Counted from the first letter of the stretch, positions 1 through 9,951 are shown. The stretch: DNA of 35,000 nt from Chrysomallon squamiferum (GCA_012295275.1 CM022670.1:28960731-28995730), one strand, 5' to 3'. The notes: generated by a model from the letters alone, not told the origin. Translations and numbers: made by a program.

Positions 1-1081
1 AATTCGAATCACATGACAGCCAGGTCTGTCTGCCTTAGTCAGGTTTTCATGGCAGTTTAACAAACACTTCACATGACAGCAGCTGCAGTGCAGTTGTTTA
101 TTATTGCACTGCGTAATTACGTTTATTAAACAATATGAATATTTTACTGGCACCACTCTTAAACACTTTTCAACCAGTATTTATGAAAATAAATTACTGA
201 CATTTCCGAATTTGTAACCTATATAATAATGTTGCATTTAATTTATTATATTATAATCGTATTTGTATTGATACATACACACACAAGAGTTCACCCATAT
301 ATTCAAAGTTATATGTCAGTATTTTGAATATAATCACTAATAAACAAATAAATGTCATCATAAAAGAAGAAAAGTTATTTATTTCAGTACCAGTGATATT
401 TTTATCGATAAATAATAAGCCTTATTCGAAATGAATTGACGAATAATGTAACAGTATACAAGCAATCAATATAGACATAAGAATTTTATTATAAATATTT
501 GAATAACATTAATTTCTTAAATATTTTTATAATTTTGAAACTTACATAAAAATTATTATTATTATTGCTATTTACATTCTTCGTTTTGTACTCAGTCTTT
601 TAATCTATGTTGTTTTTCGTGAACTGAGTCTGCAATGTAATATGCACTCGTAAAAAAAAATAATAATAATAAAATAAAATAAAACTGTTTATATTCTATT
701 TCTTTGTTAATTCATATTATTTGAATCACTCCTCGTGTTATTACCATGCAATAAACTTAGGTTTCCTGTCAACTTTATGAATTTGTTTTACAGTTATCTT
801 AAACAGAAACGAACAACACTGTCAAACATTTTAGTATTAATATTAATTAGGTGTCACATATGAATGCCATTTTTGTATAATCACGATGTGAGAAAGAAGA
901 ACTCCTGTCTCTCTTTGAAGTACTTTTAATGAAAAGCAGCAAGGAAGTCCAATGTAGTTATAACATAAGTCAGCGAAAATTTTACTGGAACAGGAAAACA
1001 ATTAGTTGACGCACCAAAGAGAACTGATGATCATGCAACCAAAATATGTCAAGCGATGGCTGTTACTGTGGTGCACTGTTG
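1..1081. other. AT-rich 3' flank, no gene seen
   Basis: This stretch lies downstream of the minus-strand receptor gene and contains only short spurious ORFs. It holds small A/T runs (for example AAT/AAAAT units near 651-685), a 12-base direct repeat TCACATGACAGC at 9-20 and 69-80, and an 8-base stem (GCAGTGCA at 85-92 with TGCACTGC at 105-112) with a 12-base loop. Part of it should be the 3' UTR of the receptor, but no polyadenylation signal can be assigned close to the stop. Confidence 0.6.
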
Positions 1082-2203
1082 TCAGAGGTATATGCAATTT
1101 CGTCTCCAGTCGTTAAAATCATCGCGCATACAAAATAGCGTGTTAATAATTTTACGTCTGAATTTTGAGTTTATGCAGTAATAAATAACAAAATTGATCC
1201 CGCTGTGTACAATCTTCACAAGAAATAGAATGTTAACAAGAGGACGGAATACTCTTCTGACGTCAGATGTTACTAGTCTGGTTACTACAGCAACCGGATA
1301 GGTAACCATGGAGAAGATGCTTACAACAAACACGACGTAAAAGAGTCTTTTTTGAAATCTGATTTGAGAACATAGTTTCTTTTTTGACTTGAATTTAAAT
1401 ATTTGTTTTATAGACTCCACCCACTGTCCTTTCTTCAAAGCTACGATGGTAACAATATTGAAAACAAAAAGCAGAATCCAAGGTATTGTATAGACTAGAG
1501 CAATATCGAGAACCAGTCTAATATATGTCCATTCTTCGTACTTTATAACGTATGTCGTCAGTTGTGATGATGTCATATTGTCATCAACAGTTGTATTTCC
1601 AATTATGGGCATCGATTGACGATTTGAACCAATCACTACAGGAATCTCATATAGCAGTCGAATAGCAAATCTGAACACACAGACAAAAACCGTTACAACA
1701 ACAACGACCTTAGCCTTCATGATGCAGCAGATCAAGGCCACTTGCTGTGGTTTCGTGGCCGCCAACAGCCGTTCTGTTGCTATAGCAACTGTCATGAGGC
1801 TGGATCCTTGCAGGCCAAAATCGGCTATGCAGGAAGCACTGATGTAAAAGCCTTTGTATGTCTGCACACTGGCCATCTTCTGAACATTCATCATGCGAAG
1901 TAATATCTCCAGCGAGCAGCCGACAAGAAAGACAATTTGGTATACGGCCAGTGTTACTAAAAACAGGGCCGCTGAGGACCACGTTTTGTTTGAAGACCAG
2001 CCCACTACGGACAGCACGTTCCCAAGAATTCCACACGTAGACAGAACAATCTGAGTCAGTCTGTAAGGTTCTGTGTTTTTCATGTCCTCGATCCAACGAA
2101 GTGTTTCACTGCTCAGAGCGGAATCGTTCAACCCATTCCACGTTGAAATTTTTCCACTTTTCTCGTGACCAAATAGTTCTTGAAGTTTCTCCAGGAATTC
2201 CAT
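1082..2203 (-). CDS. Divergent rhodopsin-class (class A) seven-transmembrane receptor, intronless ORF
   Basis: Seen: a 373-residue ORF with seven hydrophobic segments at roughly residues 47-70, 77-101, 120-148, 165-190, 227-256, 285-308 and 321-343. Class A landmarks remain: GN at 61-62 in TM1, Glu144-Arg145 at the end of TM3 (TER in place of DRY), Pro241 in TM5, Pro303 in TM6 and NFVIY at 337-341 in place of NPxxY. A basic amphipathic stretch, 344-357, fits helix 8. N-glycosylation sequons are at N26, N203 and N209. Altered sites: the TM2 Asp is Gln89, the TM6 Trp position is Thr301, no Trp is present in TM4, and there is no Cys in extracellular loop 2 to form the usual disulfide. Start: the frame is open upstream to TAA at 2330-2332 but contains no ATG before 2203, which has G at -3 and G at +4, so I start there. 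Inference: an orphan receptor in the plasma membrane, probably of the large molluscan peptide or chemosensory-type expansions. The ligand is unknown. No splice sites were needed. A missing 5' exon is possible. Confidence 0.82.
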   Translation of the reverse strand: MEFLEKLQELFGHEKSGKISTWNGLNDSALSSETLRWIEDMKNTEPYRLTQIVLSTCGILGNVLSVVGWSSNKTWSSAALFLVTLAVYQIVFLVGCSLEILLRMMNVQKMASVQTYKGFYISASCIADFGLQGSSLMTVAIATERLLAATKPQQVALICCIMKAKVVVVVTVFVCVFRFAIRLLYEIPVVIGSNRQSMPIIGNTTVDDNMTSSQLTTYVIKYEEWTYIRLVLDIALVYTIPWILLFVFNIVTIVALKKGQWVESIKQIFKFKSKKKLCSQIRFQKRLFYVVFVVSIFSMVTYPVAVVTRLVTSDVRRVFRPLVNILFLVKIVHSGINFVIYYCINSKFRRKIINTLFCMRDDFNDWRRNCIYL

Positions 2204-3016
2204 TTCTTTCTTGTTTTCTCTCTCTCTCTCTTTTTCACTTAGTTGTTTTTCTTTTCTAACTTTGTTCTTGTTGTCTTCCAAAAGTTTTGTGTCTTTATTA
2301 AACTTTTGAAGTTTGGATTTATGTCCATATTAAAATACACAGCATATTCAGTATGACACAAATCGAAAAGAGGGCAGTCGTATTAATACATTTGCATATA
2401 TCTTATTCAGTGAGTAAGCCTAGATGAACTTAAAATGTTATTCCAGAGTTGTAGTTATTCAATAAATTTAAGTTCATAATAATGATATAAATTTAACAGC
2501 ACGTTAGAAATGGCATAAAATAAAGCCAAAGGAGTCCAGCACAAATACACAACTGTTGAAATGATGTAAAAGCCTTCCAAAACAGTTTATTTCGAATACT
2601 GTCTGTTCTTACTGGAGTATTGTTTACAAAACCTTCCCAGTGTCATATCACAATATCTCCAGAAAGGCGTGCAACGTTTTCAACACATTTCAATAGATAA
2701 TACCTATGTCACCCGTTCTGAATGCCTTACAGAATACCAAACACTTTCTGAGTAACATATTAGGTACGCTGTACTGACTAAATATGAAATGTAATAGCAG
2801 GTAACTAGTTTTACGTACGTTGTTTAAAACACTCACTTTAGTAGGTTAGAAACAATAAAACCAGTTGTTTAAAATCCCGCATTCCTGTCTCGATGACCGT
2901 TAAACCGTGGTTACAAATGTCATCATCATACATATCTGTTTGTGGTACTGTAACATACCTTTATCCAGTGCCCGATATAAAAGCAAGTTTACATCTTTCC
3001 AAACACAGATTTCAGT
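2204..3016. other. Intergenic / receptor 5' flank, no gene seen
   Basis: The first ~130 bases continue the receptor frame without a Met: a Lys/Glu/Arg-rich stretch encoded partly by a short TCTC tract at 2217-2232, up to TAA at 2330-2332. They are probably 5' UTR. The rest is AT-rich unique-looking sequence with only short overlapping spurious ORFs. I see no clear TATA/CCAAT cluster. Confidence 0.5.
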
Positions 3017-3199
3017 CAGGGGCGGTTTATACTTTTGGAATGGGGTTGTTCCGGAACAGTGTGTTAATGTTTATAATTTGAAATTATAAATTTTATAAGA
3101 GAGAAAGTGAGAGGGATCAATTTTATTTACATTTATTTATTTTTAGTCGGGGATTGGCGGTTTCTCTGTTGCTGGGATACCCCTCATAATCCGCCTCTG
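3017..3199. mobile_element. Possible hAT-like MITE remnant (183 bp, CAGRGGCGG ends)
   Basis: The left end reads CAGGGGCGGTTTAT. The reverse complement of the right end reads CAGAGGCGGATTAT. These match at 12 of 14 positions, and CAG(A/G)GGCGG is a common terminal sequence of animal hAT transposons. The interior is short and non-coding, as in a non-autonomous element. The expected 8-bp target-site duplication is not present (ATTTCAGT on the left, AGTTAACT on the right). The element is therefore old, rearranged, or the match is chance. Confidence 0.33.
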
Positions 3200-4044
3200 A
3201 GTTAACTTAAAGGTGTGGCAATGTATTATGTCTTCTCCGCTACATTGAAATTAGCTTCCGGTATTGAAAGAATGAAAAAAGTAAGACGTGGCCATAAAAT
3301 CGTTTTACTTTATACTATTTGGGATTTTTTTAATCATGAAGACATAAATACACAATTCTATTGCGTAAACTATGACTCAACAATAACTGTAAACCCTTTC
3401 CACGAACAGCATTAAGTGACCTATTATTCAGACATCTGACGAGAAATATTTCACGTGAGATCGTGGACGCTTCAAGGATTACGATTTATATTATTCGATA
3501 TCTGAGAAAGTTAGCTCAAAACGTCAATAATCAAGTGAAAGGCACGTGACTTAACACACCACGCAAGTTACAGAAAGTTATACTGAGCCCTGTATACAGA
3601 ATCAAACATTCAATATATGTATTCATAACAGTCTACAAATCACAGCCGATTACATTTATAACTTGACAAAAGACTACATGAGTAATACTCCAGCGATGAC
3701 CCGGAGAAGAAGTGCACAAAAGTAACTTTATTTGTGGATATGTATAATAATCTCTTCGTTTTCACGACTAGAAAAACGGGATATTTAGAGATAAGGGATG
3801 GATCGACAGAAATATGACTGATTGACAGATTGGTGGATTATGAATGGGTGGATAAAGAGAGGATAGATAGAAAAAACGGGTGGTGAACACCACTATACAT
3901 GGGGGTAAACAAGTGAAAAATGTAGTAGATATGTATACATGTCTGGATGGATGGATGAATAGACAGAAAGAGGAACGAATAGATGTTGTCCGTGTGTTTA
4001 TCTATACGAATGTGCATAATTAGAAAGACAATAAAGATAGATAT
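3200..4044. other. Intergenic, no gene seen
   Basis: AT-rich sequence with spurious ORFs on both strands. A degenerate (GGAT)n patch lies around 3936-3960, within a wider stretch of GATA/GGAT-like units at 3790-4050. Nothing resembles a known protein. Confidence 0.5.
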
Positions 4045-4328
4045 AGGTCTGTAATAATGAGTCGTACAAACTGTACTTCGAGACATGCATTTGGTGTGGA
4101 CAGTAATACTTATGCATTAATACATACAAATTCGTATTCAGTTAATTTTATATCCTTTTATATATAATGACACAGCATAATGATATAGCATCCGGTGATA
4201 AATGTAATATTTTACTCGTTCCCATTTTTATTTATTAATTTTTTACTTTTTATTTTGTTTTTTAATTTTTTTGTTTTTATAAATTTAATTATAAGGAATA
4301 ATAGAGATTCTTTGGCCATCACTACAGA

Positions 4329-4373
<45 letters not shown>

Positions 4374-4403
4374 TAAATAAATAAATAAATAAATAAATAA
4401 ATA
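4329..4403. repeat. (AAT)n followed by (AAAT)n microsatellite
   Basis: Uninterrupted AAT units change to AAAT units near 4369. The tract lies within duplication copy 1 and its counterpart in copy 2 is the more interrupted tract at 5563-5653. Confidence 0.95.
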
Positions 4404-4487
4404 TTTATAAAAACAGTAATTATTAATAAGTTTTATACATTTGTCAAATTATTAACAGTAAATTATAGTTCTGAATCTTAAGTGACA

Positions 4488-4498
4488 TTTTTATTTTA

Positions 4499-4549
<51 letters not shown>

Positions 4550-4574
4550 TTTATTTTATTTTATTTTATTTTTT
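4488..4574. repeat. (ATT)n / (ATTT)n microsatellite
   Basis: TTA units run into TTTA and TTTTA units. The composition is complementary to the tract at 4329-4403, so the two could pair partly as an inverted repeat, but unit order is not mirrored. Confidence 0.95.
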
Positions 4575-4720
4575 ATGCAGAAAATACATTAAAGAATAAA
4601 TATTTAACCTTTAAAGAAAAAACAGAAATCATAAAAAGAAATATAAAATGCGAGTTATTTCCCTTCTGCTGTAAACTGCGAGGAATGACTGACTACCCGG
4701 CGCTACAGCCTCGGGCGCTG

Positions 4721-5119
4721 ATTTCAGGGGGCGCATTTCTACAAATCAACAACAGTTTTAAAAAATAAATAAATACTAGTAAATTTCAGTTTCACTCAGG
4801 TTTGTTTCTTATCCTGGCTTTTTTCATACAGGGACAAGTAATCGCTGCATTTTAGGTATTCAGAATATTACTTAACTTAAAGTTATTATGAAGTAAAATA
4901 ATATTATAAAATTACTTGGTGAGTAATGATCTCTACCAAAATTTTGTTAATAAATGACACGGTGAAATGATTGTAATATATTATAGTGTACTGTATTGTA
5001 TATACACACGTGTATACTTTTGCTCTCTCTGATGGACACGCATATACACTGATTCTCTTTTGCACACGCATTCTCAGGTATCCTCTCCCACAAACACACA
5101 GGCATCGTTAAAAAGAAAC
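4721..5119. other. Spacer between duplication copies, no gene seen
   Basis: The first bases complete a small GC-rich island (about 4680-4740, including a CAGGGGGCGC motif near 4728). The rest is ordinary AT-rich DNA with some CACACA-like tracts around 5000-5100. No protein-like ORF is visible. Confidence 0.5.
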
Positions 5120-5870
5120 AGGTCAACAATGAGTCATACAGACTACACTTCGAGACATGCATCTTGTGTGTCCAGTAATTCTTATTTATTAAAATACATA
5201 AATGCGTATTCACTTAATTTTATACGTTTGTTATATAAACTAACATAGATATAGCATCAAATTATAACAGCAATATAACAGAAACAAAAGTTTACATGAA
5301 AAGATAGTATACCAAAGTCTTATAACGAATAATGCGGATTCTTTGACCTTAACTACAGAAATGTTGTTCTTTTATTGCATATTTTCATATCCTCGACAAT
5401 AACATATGCACTTGTGAAGTGTAAACGTCAGACGCTGAACCACGATTAAGAGGAAACTCTAATGAAATATAAGATAAGTAAGTACGTTTTTAATACCACT
5501 TTTTGATGTGTCATATACATTTGCTACGTATTCGTGTATGGTGTAGTTTAAAGATATCTGCTTAATAATAACAATAACAATAATAATAATAATAATAATA
5601 ACAACAATAACAATAATAATAATAATAAATAAATACATAAATAAATAAATATTTAATTATTATAAAATCAATAATTATTAGTAAATTTAAGTCTTTGTCA
5701 AGGACAACTCTTCTGAATACTGATATTTTTATTTATTATATTTACAATAAAAAAATAAAATTGTATTTACCGATTAAAGCAGAGTTATCTCCCATAGTAG
5801 ATCCTTAAACCACAAGAGGAATGTGATTGTAGTACTACCACATCAGATACGACACAGGCCTGAAATTATC
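5120..5870. repeat. Segmental tandem duplication, copy 2
   Basis: Homologous to 4045-4720 block by block in the same orientation. It ends in a GAGTTATCTCCC-type module (5782-5870) that is itself duplicated at 5935-6025. The coding potential is negligible. The small ORFs on either strand differ between copies, which argues against translation. Confidence 0.75.
5563..5653. repeat. Interrupted (AAT/AAC)n-(AAAT)n microsatellite
   Basis: AAT and AAC triplets grade into AAAT units. This matches the position of the purer tract in duplication copy 1. Confidence 0.92.
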
Positions 5871-5900
5871 ATGATATAAATAAAACAAAAACGTAAAATT

Positions 5901-5934
5901 AAAAGAAAAAAAAAAAAAAGAAAAAAAAGAAGAA
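5901..5934. repeat. A-rich tract
   Basis: A run of A with occasional G immediately precedes the third GAGTTATCTCCC module. It could be a poly(A)-like tail of a small retroposed element or simple slippage. Confidence 0.8.
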
Positions 5935-6025
5935 GAGTTATCTCCCCTAGTCTGTAGCTCCTTAAACCTCGAGAGGACTATGATTGTAATATTACTACTA
6001 TCAGATACAAAATAGGCCTAAAATT
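5935..6025. repeat. Third GAGTTATCTCCC module (about 90 bp)
   Basis: Closely resembles 5782-5870. Shared pieces include GAGTTATCTCCC, CCTTAAACC, AGAGGA, TGATTGTA, ATCAGATAC and AGGCCT(G/A)AAATTAT. The module recurs a third, more diverged time at 4652-4720. GAGTTATCTCCC-like sequence is something I associate with molluscan interspersed repeats, so this is probably a piece of a dispersed element. Confidence 0.7.
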
Positions 6026-6214
6026 ATTATAATATTAATAATAATCATTACAATTTCGTTTTTCTAGGTTCATGATTTTAAAGTTTTGTTTATAGTAATT
6101 GTTATTTCGTATTAGCAACGTGGTTTGATATAGTGTATTAATGAACCAGTAGTCGAACTCAGACATACATAAACATACATAGACTAGTACATGCATTCAT
6201 ACAATTCAGATATA

Positions 6215-6330
6215 GGTTACAGATATATATAGATAGATGGACAGATAGATAGACAGACTGATAGATAGATACAGACACACATACACAAATATACAGACAA
6301 ATATACAGAGGCATACATACATATGTATTC
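6215..6330. repeat. GATA/ACAGATAG-type degenerate microsatellite
   Basis: Mixed AGATAG, ACAGATAG and ACACATAC units. The ORF that crosses it is low-complexity and is not credible as a protein. Confidence 0.85.
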
Positions 6331-6649
6331 TTTAAAATATGTGTCATATACCATCCACAAATATATATAATTCACTGCAGTATAATATTCTTATTATTAA
6401 GTAGTCAAAACAAACAAAAATGTCTTCATTTAAATTTTATTTACATTAATTCAATAAATAATAGCATTCATTTGGCGATATATACAAATTTTTATATTAA
6501 ATTGAGGATTTCGTCGTTGTATTTTGTGTTAAGAATATGTGTATGTAACGTCAACAAGTAAAATATGTTAAAAAAAATAAACGTAATATCTTCCAGATTT
6601 TCACTGAAACGTCGTAAAAACTGTACACTCTCTGTATTCGTGTCTGCGT

Positions 6650-6925
6650 GTGAATGGGTATGCCTATGTATCTATTTATGTAAGTGTGTGTATGTGTATA
6701 TTTGTCTATGTATGTGTATGTGTTTCTATATGTATAGGTATATGTCTGTGTATGTTTGGTATACGTGTATGCGTATTGTATATGATGTATATGTATGTAT
6801 GTATGTTTGTTTGTGTATGTGTTTGTATATATATATGTGTATATGTTTGTGTATGTTTGGTATACGTGTATGTGTATTTGTATATGTATGTAAATTATGT
6901 GTGTGTGTCACGTGTGTGTTTGTGT
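6650..6925. repeat. (TGTATG)n-type degenerate microsatellite
   Basis: About 275 bases of alternating purine/pyrimidine TG, TATG and GTGTAT units. Both frames across it give Val/Cys/Tyr-rich low-complexity translations and are rejected as genes. Confidence 0.9.
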
Positions 6926-7567
6926 GAACATGCTGTTTGATATTCTTATTTCTTCATATCAGTATGTAAAAAATAAAATAAAACTTTTGTAAATGAAAAC
7001 AGTATAAATACACATTTAGAAGAATACAAATTATTCCTCTGTGGAATGAAATAAATCTATGAACCGAAGTGAAAACTATTTCATATACCAAGTTAGTTTA
7101 TTAAGTACGTCGTCATTGAAAATACATTTTTTAAGCCAAGAAATGAAAAACTATTTAATCGAGAAACATTCTACTGTTACTAAAACACGCCAATATCCTT
7201 CGTTTCTTTCAGCTTATTCTTTTTATTCATTTTCGTTGCACTTGCCAATATTTTATGAAACAGGATGTTGGATATTGTCACTGGTTTCTGCCATTTGAAA
7301 TTGTAAAGGTCCAGTCATGTTTCAGTCATTTCAATGCCGAAAAGCCTCGATTATGTAAATCGAAACAAGATCGACATAAAAATTGTGTCGTTGTTTCAGA
7401 AACACTTTTCTAATATCCAAATGAAAATACCATTCAGAAATTAATCGTCATCTCACTATAAAATGTCTTCATGCAATGTAAATAAGCGAGCCTCGATTAT
7501 TTAAGATGAAACCAAAATATATATAAATGAAGTCTCGATAATTATTTCTCTATATGACTTAGTCTTT

Positions 7568-7722
7568 TACTAATAATGTTAGACTTGATATCTCAGTGAA
7601 ATTACGTTACATGAATGAGAAAGTCATAGCGTCATAATGTCTCTTTGGTGAAATTAGGTCACATCATAAATGAGTAACTAATAATGTTGGAATCGTCATC
7701 TCGCTGAAATTTTCATGAATTC
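7568..7722. repeat. Degenerate tandem repeat (about 50-60 bp unit, 3 copies) at the adaptor gene's 3' coding end
   Basis: Three related segments lie at about 7568-7621, 7628-7676 and 7677-7722. On the minus strand they share ATT(C/T)ATG, AATTTCA, GAGA and ACATTATTAGT at the same spacing. The last copy covers the final ~16 codons and stop-proximal region of the adaptor CDS. The other two lie in its 3' UTR. A more distant relative (AATCGTCATCTCACT) is visible near 7445. Confidence 0.65.
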
Positions 7723-8080
7723 CTGAATCGTAGGAGTCTCTTTTTCGTGACTGATCTTTAGTAGGAGAACAGAGTGTATCTTTCTTCCCTCTCCTGTTGA
7801 AAGTTCCCGTAGGATTCGACTCGTCATAGAAGGAAACATTACTTTTGTTGATAGGAAGCGACAGACTTGACGGGGACGGATATTTGGAAGGAATGTCCTC
7901 AAAGTTTGACACTGACATATCTGATGATGCCCAGTTCCTGCTCTCCGACTGACACGAACTTGCGTAGAGAGAACTTCCGGTATTCCAGCAATATTTTCTT
8001 CGCCATTTTAGATCCTCGATCTCCTCGTTGAGGGTTAGTAGCTGTTTCATCAGAGATAGATCCTGATCCATTAGAGACGT
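7664..8080 (-). CDS. LURAP1/FAM89-family leucine-rich adaptor protein, exon 2 (C-terminal 138 residues)
   Basis: The family (LURAP1/LRAP35a, LURAP1L, FAM89A/B) comprises small scaffold proteins. LURAP1 is described as linking the kinase MRCK to myosin-18A in actomyosin control, and FAM89B as acting with LIMK. Seen: on the minus strand a pyrimidine tract plus CAG precedes position 8080, and the frame then runs in phase 0 to TGA at 7664-7666. Residues 78-103 of the joined protein (TSLMDQDLSLMKQLLTLNEE and the following IEDLKW) match the family's QL-TLNE-IE---W core. A Ser-rich stretch follows, resembling the one after the core in LURAP1, and residues 140-215 are polar and probably disordered. 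The C-terminus is VTHL, of the class I PDZ-ligand form S/T-X-L. Human LURAP1 as I recall it ends VTFL. The last codons lie in a tandem repeat, so the tail match may be fortuitous. Splice partner: exon 1 at 20002-20232. Confidence 0.82.
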   Translation of the reverse strand, partial: TSLMDQDLSLMKQLLTLNEEIEDLKWRRKYCWNTGSSLYASSCQSESRNWASSDMSVSNFEDIPSKYPSPSSLSLPINKSNVSFYDESNPTGTFNRRGKKDTLCSPTKDQSRKRDSYDSGIHENFSEMTIPTLLVTHL

Positions 8081-8389
8081 CTGGAAAAAAACCATATAGA
8101 GATGTAACTTAAAGAAAATTCAATCTAAATTGTTCTATTTTAATCGTTACTACATACAATTATGTTCGTCAGTAATAAGGAAAAATATAAATAGTACTGT
8201 TTTAGGAACTAACTGAATTCAATAATAATGTAAAAATAACTATTAATATATATATATATTTAAAGTTACTTATAAGTAATATAATAGTAAAATTATAAAA
8301 CAGACGTTACAGAGTTCGGTGGGATTAAAGAGAAATACGTTTCTTAAAGTATGCATTTGTGAAATGTGTGATAACAAAATATTATTGAG

Positions 8390-8460
8390 AGATTAAGAGG
8401 TGGGGGGCATAACTTGGTTTCCCCCGTCCACAGGATCTGCGCCTGCTTATAAATCTGCTC
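8390..8460. other. GC-richer scrap, possibly transposon-derived
   Basis: A G-run, CATAACTTGG, a C-run and GGATCTGCGCCTG stand out from the surrounding AT-rich intron. On the minus strand it includes CAGGCGCAGATCC, which resembles hAT-type ends. No partner end is seen. Confidence 0.2.
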
Positions 8461-8861
8461 GTCTTCTAAAGTACAAAACACACATCATCAGACTGGTACA
8501 ACTGTGACAATTGATGAAAAAGACTTTGAGAAAGCTGAAGAATTAAAGGGCAAAAGACAAAGAAAGTCTTTACTCAAGTTAAAGAGCCGTATATGTGTTT
8601 ATTTGTCGAACCGATCAAACACATTTTGTGTTGGCTTAAGCGGTTTTTGGTGTATCGTGAAAAAGGTTACATCTGCATTTCTGCCATTCTGGGAGACCTT
8701 GGCCTCAAAGTGTTGATTTTTCAGACCGTTTTGATTGACATTGAGTCCCACGAGGAAACAGTTCGAAGGTTTCCGCACAAATAAGGAATCAATTAAGTAC
8801 ATGGCCTAAAACTCATATGTATGTATCGAATGGAGTTGTATTTGTGCATGTTTATGGATAC

Positions 8862-8945
8862 CTATATATATATATATATATATGTTTATATATGTGTCTA
8901 TCTCTACATGTATATGTATGCTATGTGTATATAGATGTTTGTGCA
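8862..8945. repeat. (TA)n / TATG microsatellite
   Basis: A pure TA run at about 8862-8882 continues into mixed TATG/TGTA units. Confidence 0.85.
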
Positions 8946-9839
8946 TATATATGTGAATACTGTTATATAGATGTATGTGTATGTGTATTTTCTAAATTGC
9001 ATTGTACTGAATTATTTATATTAAGCTGTCAAATTTCGCGTAATTTCTAATGCCACTGATACACATTCAAACCTATTAGACATATTCAAGTTACAATTAT
9101 TATCACACAAGCCAAAGACATTACAACGTGCTCTACAGTACAGTGCAAGAAATCAGAACACAGTGTGACTTGTTTCTAGTCCGGTAATTTGACTTCAAAA
9201 TTTATATATCAACAGTTAATTCATATTGGAAGTTTTCATTTGACTCAAATCTAGAAGGTGATTCCTTGACAACTAAGTCTATGGACAAGTAATGATTCTT
9301 CTGAAACATCACTGACAGTGTTTTGTCCTTGCAAACATCAGAGACACACAGAATGGGAATTTGTACGTCAAACAAAACGTGACAGCTGAATGGCAGCTTT
9401 ATACTCTCTCTCTCTGACCATCACCACACGAAATTAGGAAGTCATTTTGTAGACGCGGGGCGCCTGTGAGGTCAGTTGATGTCTTATTGAATGGATGAGC
9501 TATATATAGACCTAACTGCAGTAATATCTCAGTAACCAGCCTCTGGCTTTAAGAATGATAGATAAATGGCTCGCATCTCCTGGCCGACTCTTGCTAATAC
9601 TTAAATTGGTAAGTTAAAGACAGCCATACCTTCTCCTCTCTCCTGCAAATACTTTAACACACCATTATATTAACGTTAACTTTACCCAATGGTAATTCAG
9701 GTCCTGTACTGTGACATGTTTATAGTTATGTAACAAATGATCCAGTATTTGCCTTGTTTAACAACAACCGACTGTAACGCTCATTGATCGAATTTCTTTC
9801 ATCGATCATTGGATGTCAACATACGTTAACAGGTAGTTC

Positions 9840-9951
<112 letters not shown>

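Larger units (their letters stand above)
4045..4720. repeat. Segmental tandem duplication, copy 1
   Basis: This copy shares an ordered series of blocks with 5120-5870: the AATGAGTC...CTTCGAGACATGC block (4056-4092 against 5128-5161), the TCAGTTAATTTTATA-like block, the GATTCTTTGGCC...ACTACAGAAAT block (about 4305-4332 against 5337-5363), an AAT/AAAT microsatellite, the TTTGTCAA...TCTGAAT block, and the GAGTTAT(C/T)TCCC block (4652 against 5782). The offset grows from about 1072 to 1130 bp through microsatellite and indel differences. Order and strand are preserved, so this is an old tandem duplication or two neighbouring copies of one non-coding element. Confidence 0.75.
6026..7567. other. 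Intergenic, microsatellite-rich, no gene seen
   Basis: Contains the two microsatellite zones listed separately and otherwise AT-rich sequence. Part of 7100-7567 should be the 3' UTR of the minus-strand adaptor gene. TTTATT at 7222-7227 and 7097-7102 reads AATAAA on the minus strand and could be a polyadenylation signal. A loosely repeated unit with the motif GCCTCGATTAT occurs near 7345 and 7491. Confidence 0.5.

Noticed and set aside
85-112. 8-bp perfect stem (GCAGTGCA/TGCACTGC) as a possible small RNA or terminator
   Set aside because: Too short for a microRNA precursor, and rho-independent-type terminators do not apply in this genome. It is expected by chance in 35 kb.
1710-2096. 128-codon minus-strand frame and a 60-codon plus-strand frame inside the receptor gene
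   Set aside because: They are alternative-frame shadows of the seven-helix receptor ORF, which has clear domain structure.
2204-2281. Receptor start at 2281
   Set aside because: The codon there is TTG, not ATG. The first in-frame ATG is at 2203 and has a good initiation context.
6565-6940. 96-120 codon Cys/Val/Tyr-rich ORFs
   Set aside because: Artefacts of a TG/TATG microsatellite.
8081-8095. Start of the exon 2 ORF at the ATG 8095-8093
   Set aside because: Those five codons are the polypyrimidine tract and AG of the acceptor. Starting there would drop the N-terminal half of the leucine-rich core supplied by exon 1.
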